A stretch of DNA of 64,000 nucleotides from positions 310,001-374,000 of the forward strand of contig NZ_VIYJ01000002.1 of the NCBI RefSeq assembly GCF_008087085.1, given 5' to 3'. The position numbers and the translations under genes are program-made. Positions 7,532 through 17,041 of the stretch are shown one piece after another (positions within the stretch are counted from its first letter, which is position 1; each line of letters starts with the position of its first letter). The stretch comes from Nocardioides rubriscoriae (GTDB lineage: Bacteria > Actinomycetota > Actinomycetes > Propionibacteriales > Nocardioidaceae). The notes under the pieces were generated by a model, which worked only from the letters and a program-made list of their open reading frames with translations, was not told the origin of the DNA and did not search any database.

Positions 7532-8627
7532 GCCGCTGCCCTACGTCACCGGCGTCGTCAGCGCCGCCCAGCTCGCCGAGACCGCCGCGTCGATCGCGGC
7601 CATGCAGGAGCCCTGCGGCGCGATCCCGTGGACCCCCGGCGAGCACGTCGACATCTGGAACCACGTCGAGGCCGCGATGGCCCTGCTCGTCGGCGGCGAG
7701 GTCGAGGCCGCCGAGCGCGCGCTCGACTGGGTGCCCACGATGCAGCGCGCCGACGGCTCGTGGCCGATGAAGATCGTCGCCGGCGAGGTCGACGACCCGC
7801 GCGGCGAGGTCAACATGAGCGCCTACTTCGCGGTCGGCATCTGGCACCACTGGCTGGTGCGTCACGACATCTCCTACGTCGTGCGCCACTGGCCGTCGGT
7901 GCGCGCGGGTCTCGACTGGGTCGTGTCGCAGCAGGTCGCCTTCGGTGGCATCGGCTGGACCCCGACCGAGGACTTCTGCCTGCTCGCCGGCTCCTCCTCG
8001 ATCTACCAGTCGCTGCGCGCGGGCGTCGCGCTCGCCGAGCTGCTCGACGACCCGCAGCCCGAGTGGGAGCTCGCCGGCGGTCGGCTGGGCCACGCCATCC
8101 GCGAGCACCGCGACCTGTTCGAGGACAAGTCGACCTACTCCATGGACTGGTACTACCCGGTGCTCGGCGGCGCCGTGCGCGGCCAGGCGGCGCTCGACCT
8201 GCTCGCCACCCGCTGGGACGACTTCGTCGTGCCCGGCCTGGGCATCCACTGCGTCGACACCAACCCCTGGGTCACCGGGGCCGAGACGTGCGAGCTCGCG
8301 ATGGCGCTCGACAGCATCGGTGACCACAAGCGCGCGCTGACGTTGCTGCAGGACATGCAGCACACGCGCGGCGAGGGCGGCGCCTACTGGACCGGCTGGG
8401 TCTACGCGACCCCCGACGGCAAGCCCGACGAGCCCAGCGACGTCTACTGGCCCGTCGAGCACACGACCTACACCGCGGCCGCGATGATCCTGGCCGTCGA
8501 CGCCCTGGGGGAGACCTACGGGCACAGCTCGCCGGGCTCCGGCATCATGCGCGGCACCTCGCTGGCCCCCCACTTCGCCGAGCTCGCCCTCGAGTGCGGC
8601 TGCGAGAGCGAGCGCGTCCCCGGCTGA
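7524..8627 (+). CDS. Alpha/alpha-toroid protein (prenyltransferase/squalene-cyclase-like repeat fold)
   Basis: Protein of 367 residues. A QW-like repeat (QRADGSW, QxxxGxW, near residue 73) and regularly spaced aromatic helices (HVDIWNHVEAAMAL, WHHWLVRHDI, TYSMDWYYPVLGG) fit the alpha/alpha-toroid of terpene cyclases and protein prenyltransferases. The DxDD or DCTAE catalytic motif of squalene-hopene/oxidosqualene cyclases is not present, so it is probably not a standard cyclase. ATG overlaps the methyltransferase end by 8 bases. Third gene of the set downstream of a KstR operator. Function unknown. Confidence 0.65.
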   Translation: MPEPLPYVTGVVSAAQLAETAASIAAMQEPCGAIPWTPGEHVDIWNHVEAAMALLVGGEVEAAERALDWVPTMQRADGSWPMKIVAGEVDDPRGEVNMSAYFAVGIWHHWLVRHDISYVVRHWPSVRAGLDWVVSQQVAFGGIGWTPTEDFCLLAGSSSIYQSLRAGVALAELLDDPQPEWELAGGRLGHAIREHRDLFEDKSTYSMDWYYPVLGGAVRGQAALDLLATRWDDFVVPGLGIHCVDTNPWVTGAETCELAMALDSIGDHKRALTLLQDMQHTRGEGGAYWTGWVYATPDGKPDEPSDVYWPVEHTTYTAAAMILAVDALGETYGHSSPGSGIMRGTSLAPHFAELALECGCESERVPG

Positions 8628-8667
8628 CCCAGCCTGTGGACAACCCCCAGGCCATGTCCCCAGAGAT

Positions 8668-8701
8668 CGCCGACCCGTCGCGTAGACGCGACGGGTCGGC
8701 G
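8668..8701. terminator. Bidirectional hairpin terminator
   Basis: A perfect 15-base-pair stem (arm starting CGCCGACCCGTCGCG) closes on a TAGA loop, between convergent genes ending at 8627 (+) and 8735 (-). There is no long T-tract, as is common in high-GC actinobacteria. Confidence 0.75.
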
Positions 8702-8734
8702 TGGGATCGTGGATAAGTAGGGCCGGGGGTGGGG

Positions 8735-9448
<714 letters not shown>

Positions 9449-9456
9449 CTAGAATC

Positions 9457-9470
9457 TGCAACACGTTCTA
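9457..9470. promoter_or_regulatory. KstR operator upstream of fadE34-like gene
   Basis: TGCAACACGTTCTA fits TNNAACNNGTTNNA exactly. Its last two bases begin TAGTTT (9469-9474), a -10-like hexamer six bases before the GTG at 9481, so the rightward transcript could be leaderless. Confidence 0.85.
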
Positions 9471-9480
9471 GTTTTCAGGA

Positions 9481-11556
9481 GTGGGGATGTCGATCGGGAT
9501 CACCGACGAGCACGTCGAGCTGGCCGCGAGCCTGCGCAGGTGGGCGGCGTCCCTCGGCGGCATCGAGGCGGCGCGGCTGGCCGAGTCCGACGGTGAGGAG
9601 ACCTTCGACGAGACCTGGAAGGCCGTCGGCGAGATGGGCGTGGCGACGATCGGGCTGCCCGAGTCGGCCGGCGGTGGCGGCGGCTCGCCGCTCGACGTCG
9701 CCGTCGCGCTGGAGGCGTGCGCACGCGAGCTGGTCCCCGGTCCGCTGCTGAGCAACGCCGTGACGGCCGCGCTGCTGGGTCGCGACGAGCGGTGCGCGCT
9801 CGCGCTCGACCCCGACCTGCGCGTGGTCCTCGACCTGCCCGGGGCGACCCACGTGCTGCTGCCCGACGCCGACGACGCCTGGTGGGTGGTGCCGGCCTCG
9901 GCGCTGTCGGCCACGACGTCGCCCGGCCTCGACCTGACGCGACGCTTCTCAAGTGCCACGGTCGACCTGGCCGACGCGACCCGCGCCGAGGGCGCCACGG
10001 GCGACCTCGTGCGCCGCGCCCTGACGACGTACGCCGCCGCCGAGGCCAGCGGGGTCGCGCGCTGGTGCCTGGCGACCGCGGTCGAGCACGCGAAGGTGCG
10101 CGAGCAGTTCGGCAAGCCGATCGGGGCCTTCCAGGCGGTCAAGCACCTGTGCGTCGAGATGCTCGAGGCCGCCGAGGCCGTCACGGCCGCCGCCTGGGAC
10201 GTCGCCGCGGTCGCGTTCGGTCCCGACGACGACCAGTGGGCCTTCGCCGCCGACGTGGCGCGGGTGACCGCGTTCGACGGGGCCGTCGAGATCGCCAAGT
10301 CGTGCATCCAGGTGCTCGGCGGCATCGGATTCACCTACGAGCACGACGCCCACCTCTACCTGCGCCGCGCCCTGGCGCTGCGGGCGCTGGTCGGTGACGC
10401 CGACCAGGCCGCCGTCGCCCTGACCGCCAGGGCCGTGTCGGGCACCCGTCGCCAGGTCGAGGTCGACCTCGAGGGCCGCGACGACGCCGTACGCCCCCAG
10501 GTGCGGGCGACCGTCGCGACCATCGCCGCGGCCGCCGACACCCGGCGCGCCCTGGTCGAGACCGGCTACCTCACCCCGCACTGGCCGGCCCCCGCCGGGC
10601 TGGCGGCCGACGCCGTCACGCAGGTCGTCATCGACGAGGAGCTGGCCCGCGCCGGGATCACCCGCCCCGACATCGTCATCGCCGGGTGGGCGCTGCCCAC
10701 GATCCTCGAGCACGGCACCGACGCGCAGCGCGAGCGCTTCGTGACGCCCTCGCTGCTCGGCGACCTCGTGTGGTGCCAGCTGTTCTCCGAGCCCGGCTCG
10801 GGCTCCGACCTGGCCTCGCTGCGCACCCGGGCGACCAAGGTCGACGGCGGGTGGCGCCTCGACGGCCAGAAGGTCTGGACCTCGGTCGCCGACCGCGCCG
10901 ACTGGGCCATCTGCCTGGCCCGCACCGACCCGGAGACCCAGCACACCAAGCCCCACCAGGGCATCGGCTACTTCCTGGTCGACATGAGGAACAGCGACGG
11001 CATCGAGGTGCGCCCGCTGCGCGAGATCACCGGCGAGGCGCTGTTCAACGAGGTGTTCCTCGACGACGTCTTCGTGCCCGACGACTGCCTGGTCGCCGGC
11101 CCCACCGACGGCTGGCGCCTGGCCCGCACCACGCTGGCCAACGAGCGGGTCGCGATGGCGACCTCGCGGCTCGACAAGAGCACCGAGCGTGCCGTCGCGC
11201 TGGCCGCTGACGGCGGGCTCCCGGTCACCCAGCAGGTCGCGGTCGGCCGCTCGGTCGCGCTGTCGACCGTGTGTGCGCTGCTCGGTGTGCGTACCGTGCT
11301 GCGCTCGCTGGGCGGTCAGGGCCCCGGCGCCGAGTCGTCGGTCGCCAAGCTGCTCGGCGTCCGCAACCGCCAGGACGGCTCCGAGCTCGTCGTGCGCCTG
11401 CTGGGCGAGCGGGTGCTGACCGCCGTCGACGACGACGAGGTGGCCGCGGCGACGTGGGAGATGCTCAACACCCGCTGCCTGTCCATCGCCGGCGGGACGA
11501 CGCAGATCATGCGCAACGTCGCGGGCGAGCGGATCCTCGGCCTGCCCCGGGGCTAG
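9481..11556 (+). CDS. fadE34: Two-domain acyl-CoA dehydrogenase, FadE34/ChsE3 type
   Basis: A 691-residue protein made of two acyl-CoA-dehydrogenase domains. Domain 1 (about 1-325) contains LPESAGGGGGSPLD and IQVLGGIGFTYEHDAHLYLRR; domain 2 (about 340-691) contains LFSEPGSGSDLASLRTRAT, GQKVWTS and the C-terminal IAGGTTQIMRNVAGERILGLP. From memory FadE34 (ChsE3) of M. tuberculosis is a fused protein of similar length near kstR, acting on the cholesterol side chain as a C5/C22 acyl-CoA ester. GTG 9481 is favoured because a -10-like box lies six bases upstream; ATG 9487 is the alternative. Preceded by a perfect KstR operator. Confidence 0.85.
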   Translation: MGMSIGITDEHVELAASLRRWAASLGGIEAARLAESDGEETFDETWKAVGEMGVATIGLPESAGGGGGSPLDVAVALEACARELVPGPLLSNAVTAALLGRDERCALALDPDLRVVLDLPGATHVLLPDADDAWWVVPASALSATTSPGLDLTRRFSSATVDLADATRAEGATGDLVRRALTTYAAAEASGVARWCLATAVEHAKVREQFGKPIGAFQAVKHLCVEMLEAAEAVTAAAWDVAAVAFGPDDDQWAFAADVARVTAFDGAVEIAKSCIQVLGGIGFTYEHDAHLYLRRALALRALVGDADQAAVALTARAVSGTRRQVEVDLEGRDDAVRPQVRATVATIAAAADTRRALVETGYLTPHWPAPAGLAADAVTQVVIDEELARAGITRPDIVIAGWALPTILEHGTDAQRERFVTPSLLGDLVWCQLFSEPGSGSDLASLRTRATKVDGGWRLDGQKVWTSVADRADWAICLARTDPETQHTKPHQGIGYFLVDMRNSDGIEVRPLREITGEALFNEVFLDDVFVPDDCLVAGPTDGWRLARTTLANERVAMATSRLDKSTERAVALAADGGLPVTQQVAVGRSVALSTVCALLGVRTVLRSLGGQGPGAESSVAKLLGVRNRQDGSELVVRLLGERVLTAVDDDEVAAATWEMLNTRCLSIAGGTTQIMRNVAGERILGLPRG

Positions 11557-11566
11557 GGCGTCGGAA

Positions 11567-12826
11567 CTAGCGGTCGGTGGCGCCGACCTGGTCGGTGCGG
11601 TCGAGCCCCGCGCGCCAGGTGTTCCAGTGCCAGTGCAGGTAGCGGTCGATCGCGCGCACCACGTGGGCCGAGCGGATCGAGGGGAAGACGTCGAACGCGT
11701 GCTGCGCGCCGGGCAGCTCGGCATAGACGACCGACCGGCGGGAGACCCGGCGCAGCTCGTCGACGAAGAGCCGGGCCTCGGCCACGTCGACCAGGCTGTC
11801 GTGGGAGCCGTGCAGCACGAAGAAGTCGGGGGCGTCGGGCGTGACCCGCAGCAGGGGCGAGGCCGCCTCGAACGCCTCGGGGTCGTCGGCCCAGCGCTTC
11901 ATGAGCACGCGGCGGGCCAGGAAGCCGTCGCGCATCAGCTCGGCCGAGCGCAGGCCGGTGGAGCCGGCGAAGTCGTAGACGCCGTAGTGGGGGACCGCGC
12001 AGGCGACCGAGGTGTCGGCGTCCTCGAAGCCCGGCTGCCACTCGGTGTCACCGGGGGTCAGCGCGGCCAGGGTCGCGAGGTGGCCGCCGGCCGAGCCGCC
12101 GGTGATGGCGACGTACGACGGGTCGCCGCCGTAGTGGGCGATGTGCTGCTTGATCCAGGCGATGGACTGCTTGACGTCGATCACGTGCGCGGGGAACGGG
12201 TCGCGCGGCGCGAGCCGGTAGTTGATGGCCACGCACACCCAACCCTTGGCGGCGAGGTGGGTCATCAGGGGGATGCCCTGTTCCTCCTTCTTGCCGATCG
12301 TCCAGCCTCCGCCGTGGACCTGCAGCAGCACGGGTGCGCCGCCCTCGGGCACTCCGGCGGCGGGTGTGTAGATGTCGAGCCGGCCACGCCGACCGTGCTC
12401 GTTGTAGGCGATGTCGCGCTCGACGTGGACGTCCTTGCTGCGCACGCGGAACGGGTAGACGAGCCGGCGCCAGGGGACCGCGAGGTCGGCGGGGGTGGGC
12501 AGCGCGTCGAGCCGGTCGAGGTAGTCGGGTCCGAGGCCGTCGACGAGCGCGTCCTCGACGACCGTGCCGACCTGCAGGCTCTGTCGGACCACGTAGGCCA
12601 GCCCGGCCGTGCTGAGGCCGGCCAGGGCGAGGGCACGCCGGTCGCGGCGGGGCCCGGTGGCGTGCTTGACGGCGTCCGCGACCGTCACCGCGAGCACGTG
12701 CGGGGCGAGCTCGGTGGTCAGCCAGCCGGCGAAGAACGCCGGGATCGCCGTTCCGTAGCCAGGCATCGGGCGCAGGGCGTTGGCGGTGAGGGCGGCGGTG
12801 ACGACCTGACGACGGAGGAACCCCAT
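11567..12826 (-). CDS. HSL-type alpha/beta hydrolase, LipC-like esterase
   Basis: Esterase of 419 residues. The hormone-sensitive-lipase signature is complete: oxyanion HGGGW, nucleophile elbow GGSAGG, acid in HGSHDSLVD and base in GAQHAFD. The first ~90 residues carry hydrophobic helices (AALTANALRPMPGYG, FFAGWLTTELAPHVLAVTV) that could associate with membrane. It is divergent from the WS/DGAT gene over a KstR operator; from memory mycobacterial lipC (Rv0220) also neighbours a WS/DGAT gene. Predicted to hydrolyse short acyl or steryl esters; the true substrate is unknown. Confidence 0.8.
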   Translation of the reverse strand: MGFLRRQVVTAALTANALRPMPGYGTAIPAFFAGWLTTELAPHVLAVTVADAVKHATGPRRDRRALALAGLSTAGLAYVVRQSLQVGTVVEDALVDGLGPDYLDRLDALPTPADLAVPWRRLVYPFRVRSKDVHVERDIAYNEHGRRGRLDIYTPAAGVPEGGAPVLLQVHGGGWTIGKKEEQGIPLMTHLAAKGWVCVAINYRLAPRDPFPAHVIDVKQSIAWIKQHIAHYGGDPSYVAITGGSAGGHLATLAALTPGDTEWQPGFEDADTSVACAVPHYGVYDFAGSTGLRSAELMRDGFLARRVLMKRWADDPEAFEAASPLLRVTPDAPDFFVLHGSHDSLVDVAEARLFVDELRRVSRRSVVYAELPGAQHAFDVFPSIRSAHVVRAIDRYLHWHWNTWRAGLDRTDQVGATDR

Positions 12827-12915
12827 GCCGCGAGCCTAGCCGGGCTAAGCCGACGTCTTACCGAGCGGACGTGACGGCCGTCGCCGTGACGTCGTCGGTT
12901 GTGAGACGTTGGCAC

Positions 12916-12929
12916 CAGAACACGTTCTA
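12916..12929. promoter_or_regulatory. KstR operator between LipC-like and WS/DGAT genes
   Basis: CAGAACACGTTCTA fits TNNAACNNGTTNNA with one mismatch at position 1. It lies between the divergent starts at 12826 and 12957 and so could act on both. Confidence 0.75.
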
Positions 12930-12956
12930 TTGCTCGTTCTACTGCGAAGGACCCCC

Positions 12957-14393
12957 ATGGACCGCATGTCCGGACTCGACGCGAGCTTCCTCTACCTCGA
13001 GACGCCCGCCCAGCTGATGCACGTCTGCGGCGTGATCGTCCTCGACCCGAGCACGATGACCACGCCGTACTCGTTCGACACGTTGCAGGCCGGCATCGAG
13101 TCCCACGTGCGCGACGTCGCCGAGTTCACCCGCAAGCTGCGCCGGGTCCCGCTCGGGCTCGACCACCCGATCTGGGTGCGCGACCGTCAGTTCGACGTCG
13201 AGCGGCACGTGCACCGCCTGGCGCTGCCGAGCCCCGGCGGCTACGCCGAGCTGATGGCGCTGACCGCCCACCTCGCGGGCCTGCCGCTCGACCGCTCGCG
13301 CCCGCTGTGGGAGATGTGGGTGATCGAGGGCTACGACGACGGCAAGGTCGTGGTCTTCATGAAGATGCACCACGCCACCGTCGACGGGGTCTCGGGCAAC
13401 AACCTGCTCTCGCACCTGTGCTCCCTCGAGCCCGACGCGGCGCCGCTGGTGCCCGCCGAGCCGCGGCAGCACGGCCGCGACGCCAGCTCGCGCGAGCTGC
13501 TCGGCCGTGCCGTCGTCAGCCGGGCCGCGCTACCGGTCCACATGGCCAGGATCGTGGCCCCCACGCTCAGCGGAGTGGTCAACACCATCGGTCGGGCTCG
13601 TGCGGGCACCGCGATGGCTGCCCCGCTCACCGCCCCGCGCACGTCGTTCAACGGCACCATCACCGGCCACCGCAGCATCGCCCTGGCCGACCTCGACCTC
13701 GCCGACGTACGCGCGGTCAAGACGGCCACCGGCACCACCGTCAACGACGTGGTCCTGGCCCTCGCCGGTGGGGCGCTGCGGGCCTACCTCGACGACCGCG
13801 GCGAGCTGCCCGACACCTCGTTGCTCGCCTCGGTCCCGGTCAGCGTGCGCGAGCAGTCGCGGCGCGAGGTGGGCGCCAACAAGGTCTCGACCCTCTTCGC
13901 CCGGCTCGGCACCGACGTCGAGGACCCGCTGGAGCGCCTCGAGGCGATGGCGGTCTCCAACCGGCAGGCCAAGGAGCACCACCAGGCGATCAGCGCCGAC
14001 TCGTTGCAGGACTGGGCCGAGTTCGCCGCACCGCGCACCTTCGGCCTCGCCGTGCGCGCGTACGCCGGGCTGCGGCTCGCCGAGAAGCACCCGCCGGCGA
14101 TCAACCTGGTGATCTCCAACGTCCCGGGCCCCCCAGTGCCGATCTACTTCCTCGGCGGCAAGGTCGTGGGGCTCTACCCCCTGGGCCCCGTCTTCCACGG
14201 CGCCGGACTCAACATCACGGTGATGAGCAACAACGGCACCGTGCACGTGGGGGTCATCGCGTGCCGCGAGTCGATGCCCGACGCCGAGGCGCTGGTGTCG
14301 CACTTCCCGACCGAGCTGGCCCGCCTGCGTGAGGCCGTGGCCGGCCAGGACGCCGTCACCCCGATCAGCAAGGCCCGCACGCGCGAGTCGTAG
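12957..14393 (+). CDS. Wax ester synthase/diacylglycerol acyltransferase (WS/DGAT)
   Basis: Acyltransferase of 478 residues in the bacterial WS/DGAT family. The active-site HHxxxDG is present as HHATVDG (about residue 139), preceded by PLWEMWVIEGY, and the C-terminal NLVISNVPGPPVPIYFLGGKV is the second family signature. It transfers acyl groups from acyl-CoA to diacylglycerol or alcohols for storage lipid. ATG 12957 has GAAGGA about 6 bases upstream. The upstream KstR operator suggests that storage-lipid synthesis is coordinated with sterol use, which would make sense as a sink for propionyl- and acetyl-CoA; that is inference. Confidence 0.9.
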   Translation: MDRMSGLDASFLYLETPAQLMHVCGVIVLDPSTMTTPYSFDTLQAGIESHVRDVAEFTRKLRRVPLGLDHPIWVRDRQFDVERHVHRLALPSPGGYAELMALTAHLAGLPLDRSRPLWEMWVIEGYDDGKVVVFMKMHHATVDGVSGNNLLSHLCSLEPDAAPLVPAEPRQHGRDASSRELLGRAVVSRAALPVHMARIVAPTLSGVVNTIGRARAGTAMAAPLTAPRTSFNGTITGHRSIALADLDLADVRAVKTATGTTVNDVVLALAGGALRAYLDDRGELPDTSLLASVPVSVREQSRREVGANKVSTLFARLGTDVEDPLERLEAMAVSNRQAKEHHQAISADSLQDWAEFAAPRTFGLAVRAYAGLRLAEKHPPAINLVISNVPGPPVPIYFLGGKVVGLYPLGPVFHGAGLNITVMSNNGTVHVGVIACRESMPDAEALVSHFPTELARLREAVAGQDAVTPISKARTRES

Positions 14394-14403
14394 CGTGGTG
14401 CGC

Positions 14404-15780
14404 ATGACGCGCACGGTCGAGGTCGACTACCTGGTGATCGGCGCCGGCGCGGCCGGCATGGCGTTCACCGACGCCCTCATCGACCACCGCGACGCGCGCG
14501 TCGGCCTCGTCGACCGCCGGCGCGGGGTCGGTGGTCACTGGCGCGAGGCCTACCCGTTCGTGCGGTTGCACCAGGCGTCGATGTTCTACGGCGTCGCCTC
14601 GACGGTCCTCGGCGGTGAGCTCCAGGTCGACGGGCCCGAGGCGGGGCTGCACCAACGCGCCGACCAGACCGCCATCACGGCCTACTACGACCGGGTGCTG
14701 GCCGAACGCATGGTCGGGCCCGGGCGCGTCGAGCTGTTCGCGGGCTGCGACTATCTCGGCGACCGCACGTTCGTGTCGCTCGACACCGGCGAGCGGTACG
14801 CCGTGCCGGAGCACTGCCGGGTCGTCGACGCGCGCTACCTGGCCCCCGAGATCCCGGCCGAGACGCCGCCGCGCTTCGCGGTCGGCGACGGGGTCCGGGT
14901 CGTGCCGGTCAACGACCTGGTGGCGGCGGGCCCCGACGAGCGTCACTACGTCGTGGTCGGGTCGGGCAAGACCGCGACCGACGCGATCGTCTGGCTGCTC
15001 ACCCACGGCACCGACCCCGACGCGATCTGCTGGGTCCGCCCGCGCGAGCCCTGGATGCTCAACCGGGCCCTGGTGCAGCCCGACGCCGCGACGTACCTCG
15101 GCATGGTCGCCGACCTGATGGCCGCGGCCGCCGCCGGCTCCTCGCTCGACGACGTCTTCTGCCGCCTCGAGGACTCCGGCATCATGCTGCGCATCGACCG
15201 TGCGGTGACCCCGACGATGGCCAAGGCACCCACCCTCGGCACGTGGGAGCTCGACCTCCTGCGCTCGGTCACCCACGTCGTACGCCGGGGGCGCATCCGC
15301 TCGGTGCGCCGCGGCCACCTCGACCTCGACGACGGGTCGGTGCCGGTCGCCGACGACGCGCTCGTGGTCAACTGCGCGGCCGACGGGCTCAAGAACCCGC
15401 CACGGGTCCCGATCTGGCGGCCGGAGGTCATCACCGTCCAGCCGGTGCGGGCCGGCTTCCCGTGCTTCGGCGCCGCGTTGACCGGCTACGTCGAGGCGAC
15501 CCGCGACGACGACACCGACAAGAACCGGTTGTGCCCGCCGTCGTCGTACGGCAACACGCTGGTGCAGTGGGCCGAGATGAACGTCCTCGGGATGCGCGCC
15601 TCCGCGTCCTTCGGGGCCGAGCCCGACATCGCCGACTGGGCCCGCGGCGTCGCCCTCAACCCTGCCCGCATCCCGCCCGACCACCCCGGCTCGCCCGCGC
15701 TCGACGACGCCCTCGCGCGGTTGCAGGCCCACACCGGTCCGGGCCTGGCTCGGCTCGCCGAGCTCGCCGGGCTCGGCTGA
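14404..15780 (+). CDS. FAD/NAD(P)-binding flavoprotein, monooxygenase-like
   Basis: Protein of 458 residues. An FAD Rossmann motif GAGAAGM starts near residue 13, followed by GVGGHWREAYPFVRLHQAS, resembling flavin monooxygenases; a second nucleotide motif VVVGSGKTATDAIVWLL sits near residue 186. The Baeyer-Villiger fingerprint FxGxxxHxxxWP is not visible. It starts 10 bases after the WS/DGAT stop, so the two likely share a transcript. The substrate is unknown; a hydroxylase or dehydrogenase acting on a lipophilic compound is plausible. Confidence 0.65.
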   Translation: MTRTVEVDYLVIGAGAAGMAFTDALIDHRDARVGLVDRRRGVGGHWREAYPFVRLHQASMFYGVASTVLGGELQVDGPEAGLHQRADQTAITAYYDRVLAERMVGPGRVELFAGCDYLGDRTFVSLDTGERYAVPEHCRVVDARYLAPEIPAETPPRFAVGDGVRVVPVNDLVAAGPDERHYVVVGSGKTATDAIVWLLTHGTDPDAICWVRPREPWMLNRALVQPDAATYLGMVADLMAAAAAGSSLDDVFCRLEDSGIMLRIDRAVTPTMAKAPTLGTWELDLLRSVTHVVRRGRIRSVRRGHLDLDDGSVPVADDALVVNCAADGLKNPPRVPIWRPEVITVQPVRAGFPCFGAALTGYVEATRDDDTDKNRLCPPSSYGNTLVQWAEMNVLGMRASASFGAEPDIADWARGVALNPARIPPDHPGSPALDDALARLQAHTGPGLARLAELAGLG

Positions 15781-16112
15781 GGTGGTCGGGGCCGTAGCCG
15801 GACGTACAGAGATGCGTCGGCCCTGGCTGTCCCACGCTCGGGTCTCGACCCGGGTACCGCAAGATCGCGCATTGTGTACGTCCGATTACGGCGCGCCTCG
15901 CCGGGGAGCCGGGTGACTGCCCGCAGCGCCGGCTGAGTCGTTTCGAGGCTCGGCGAGCACCTAGGGACGTGGTGTCTCCAGAGCGAACGGCTCAGACCTG
16001 CCCGTCCGCAGGTGACGCGCGGTGAGCCGGTCATCGGGTCACTGGGTTCGACCTTCCGGCTGAGCCAAGCCCGCCAGTGCGTCCCGCTCGGCAGCGGTGC
16101 CAGGCTGGTGCC
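15781..16112. other. Gene-free interval of 332 bases
   Basis: No coding sequence with a start, ribosome site and recognisable family was found here. It holds the long imperfect inverted repeat at 15791-15892. The remainder (15893-16112) is GC-rich with no obvious promoter or repeat. Confidence 0.6.
15791..15892. repeat. Long imperfect inverted repeat, possible terminator
   Basis: GCCGTA (15791) pairs with TACGGC (15887-15892), and CGGACGTACA (15799-15808) pairs perfectly with TGTACGTCCG (15875-15884). ATGCG/CGCAT adds another paired step, and CGGGTC/GACCCG makes an inner hairpin. It follows the flavoprotein stop by 10 bases and may end that transcript. Confidence 0.6.
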
Positions 16113-17033
16113 GTGCCACCCCGCTCGCCCCTGCCCCCACGCCACGGCCTGAGCGCGGCGTGGGTGGTGACGCCCCACCGTGACCCGGCGCGGCCCGAGC
16201 CCTGGACGACGATGGGCGCCTGGCTGCGCGACCACGTCGACGCGCGCGTCGACGTGGCCGGTCTGCTGGCCGAGGAGCGCTTCGTCTACGCCGACGCGGC
16301 ACCCGTGCGCGAGGGCGACGCCTACCGGCCGCACGTCTTCGTGTGGTTCCACCGCGACCTGCGCGACGAGCCGGTGGTCCCGGGCGAGCTCAGCGTGGTG
16401 CACCGCGACGAGCGGGTGGTTGTCGTCGACAAGCCCGCGTTCCTGTCGACGGTGCCCCGCGGCCGCCACGTGACCCAGAGCCTGGTGGTCAGGCTGCGCG
16501 ACGAGCTCGGCCTGCCGGAGCTCACGCCGATGCACCGCCTCGACCGGGTGACGTCGGGCCTGGTGCTGTGCGCGACCCAGCGGCGGTGGCGGGCGGCGTA
16601 CCAGGCGATGTTCGCCGACGGCACCGTGCGCAAGACCTACCGTGCGCTGGCGCCGTGGCGGGCCGACCTGACGACGCCGGTGACCGTGCGTGACCACGTC
16701 GCGCCGGTCCCGCGCACCGGACGCGCCCGGGTCGTGCCCGGTGCGCCGGTCAACGCCGAGACCCTCGTCGAGCTCGAGGAGCAGCGTGGGGACCTCGGCG
16801 TCTACCGCCTGAGCCCGCGCACGGGCCGCACGCACCAGCTGCGGCTGCACCTGCTCGGGCTCGGTGCGCCGATCGTCGACGACCCGCTCTACCCCGTCGA
16901 CCTCGAGGTCGACGTCGACGACTTCTCACGACCCTTGCAGCTGCTGGCCGCCGAGCTCGACTTCACCGACCCCGTCGACGGGCGCGTACGCCGCTTCGTC
17001 AGCCCGCGACGGCTGCCGCTGGAACCGGCCTGA
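16113..17033 (+). CDS. RluA-family pseudouridine synthase
   Basis: Pseudouridine synthase of about 306 residues. The catalytic aspartate is in MHRLDRVTSGLVLCA (motif HRLD), followed by KTYRAL and a C-terminal SPRTGRTHQLRLHLLGLG..IVDDPLYP block; these are the RluA/RsuA signatures. It isomerises uridine in rRNA or tRNA; the exact site is unknown. GTG at 16113 is chosen because homology-like sequence begins soon after; the N-terminal ~75 residues precede the catalytic domain and lack a clear S4 domain. Independent of the steroid genes around it. Confidence 0.85.
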   Translation: MPPRSPLPPRHGLSAAWVVTPHRDPARPEPWTTMGAWLRDHVDARVDVAGLLAEERFVYADAAPVREGDAYRPHVFVWFHRDLRDEPVVPGELSVVHRDERVVVVDKPAFLSTVPRGRHVTQSLVVRLRDELGLPELTPMHRLDRVTSGLVLCATQRRWRAAYQAMFADGTVRKTYRALAPWRADLTTPVTVRDHVAPVPRTGRARVVPGAPVNAETLVELEEQRGDLGVYRLSPRTGRTHQLRLHLLGLGAPIVDDPLYPVDLEVDVDDFSRPLQLLAAELDFTDPVDGRVRRFVSPRRLPLEPA

Positions 17034-17041
17034 CGGCCGGA

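Noticed and set aside
9949..11724. Long minus-strand open frame over fadE34
   Set aside because: Covers recognisable acyl-CoA dehydrogenase on the other strand; no recognisable domain.
15791..15892. tRNA gene
   Set aside because: The fold is one long nested hairpin, not a cloverleaf, and T-arm GTTC/box B sequence is absent.
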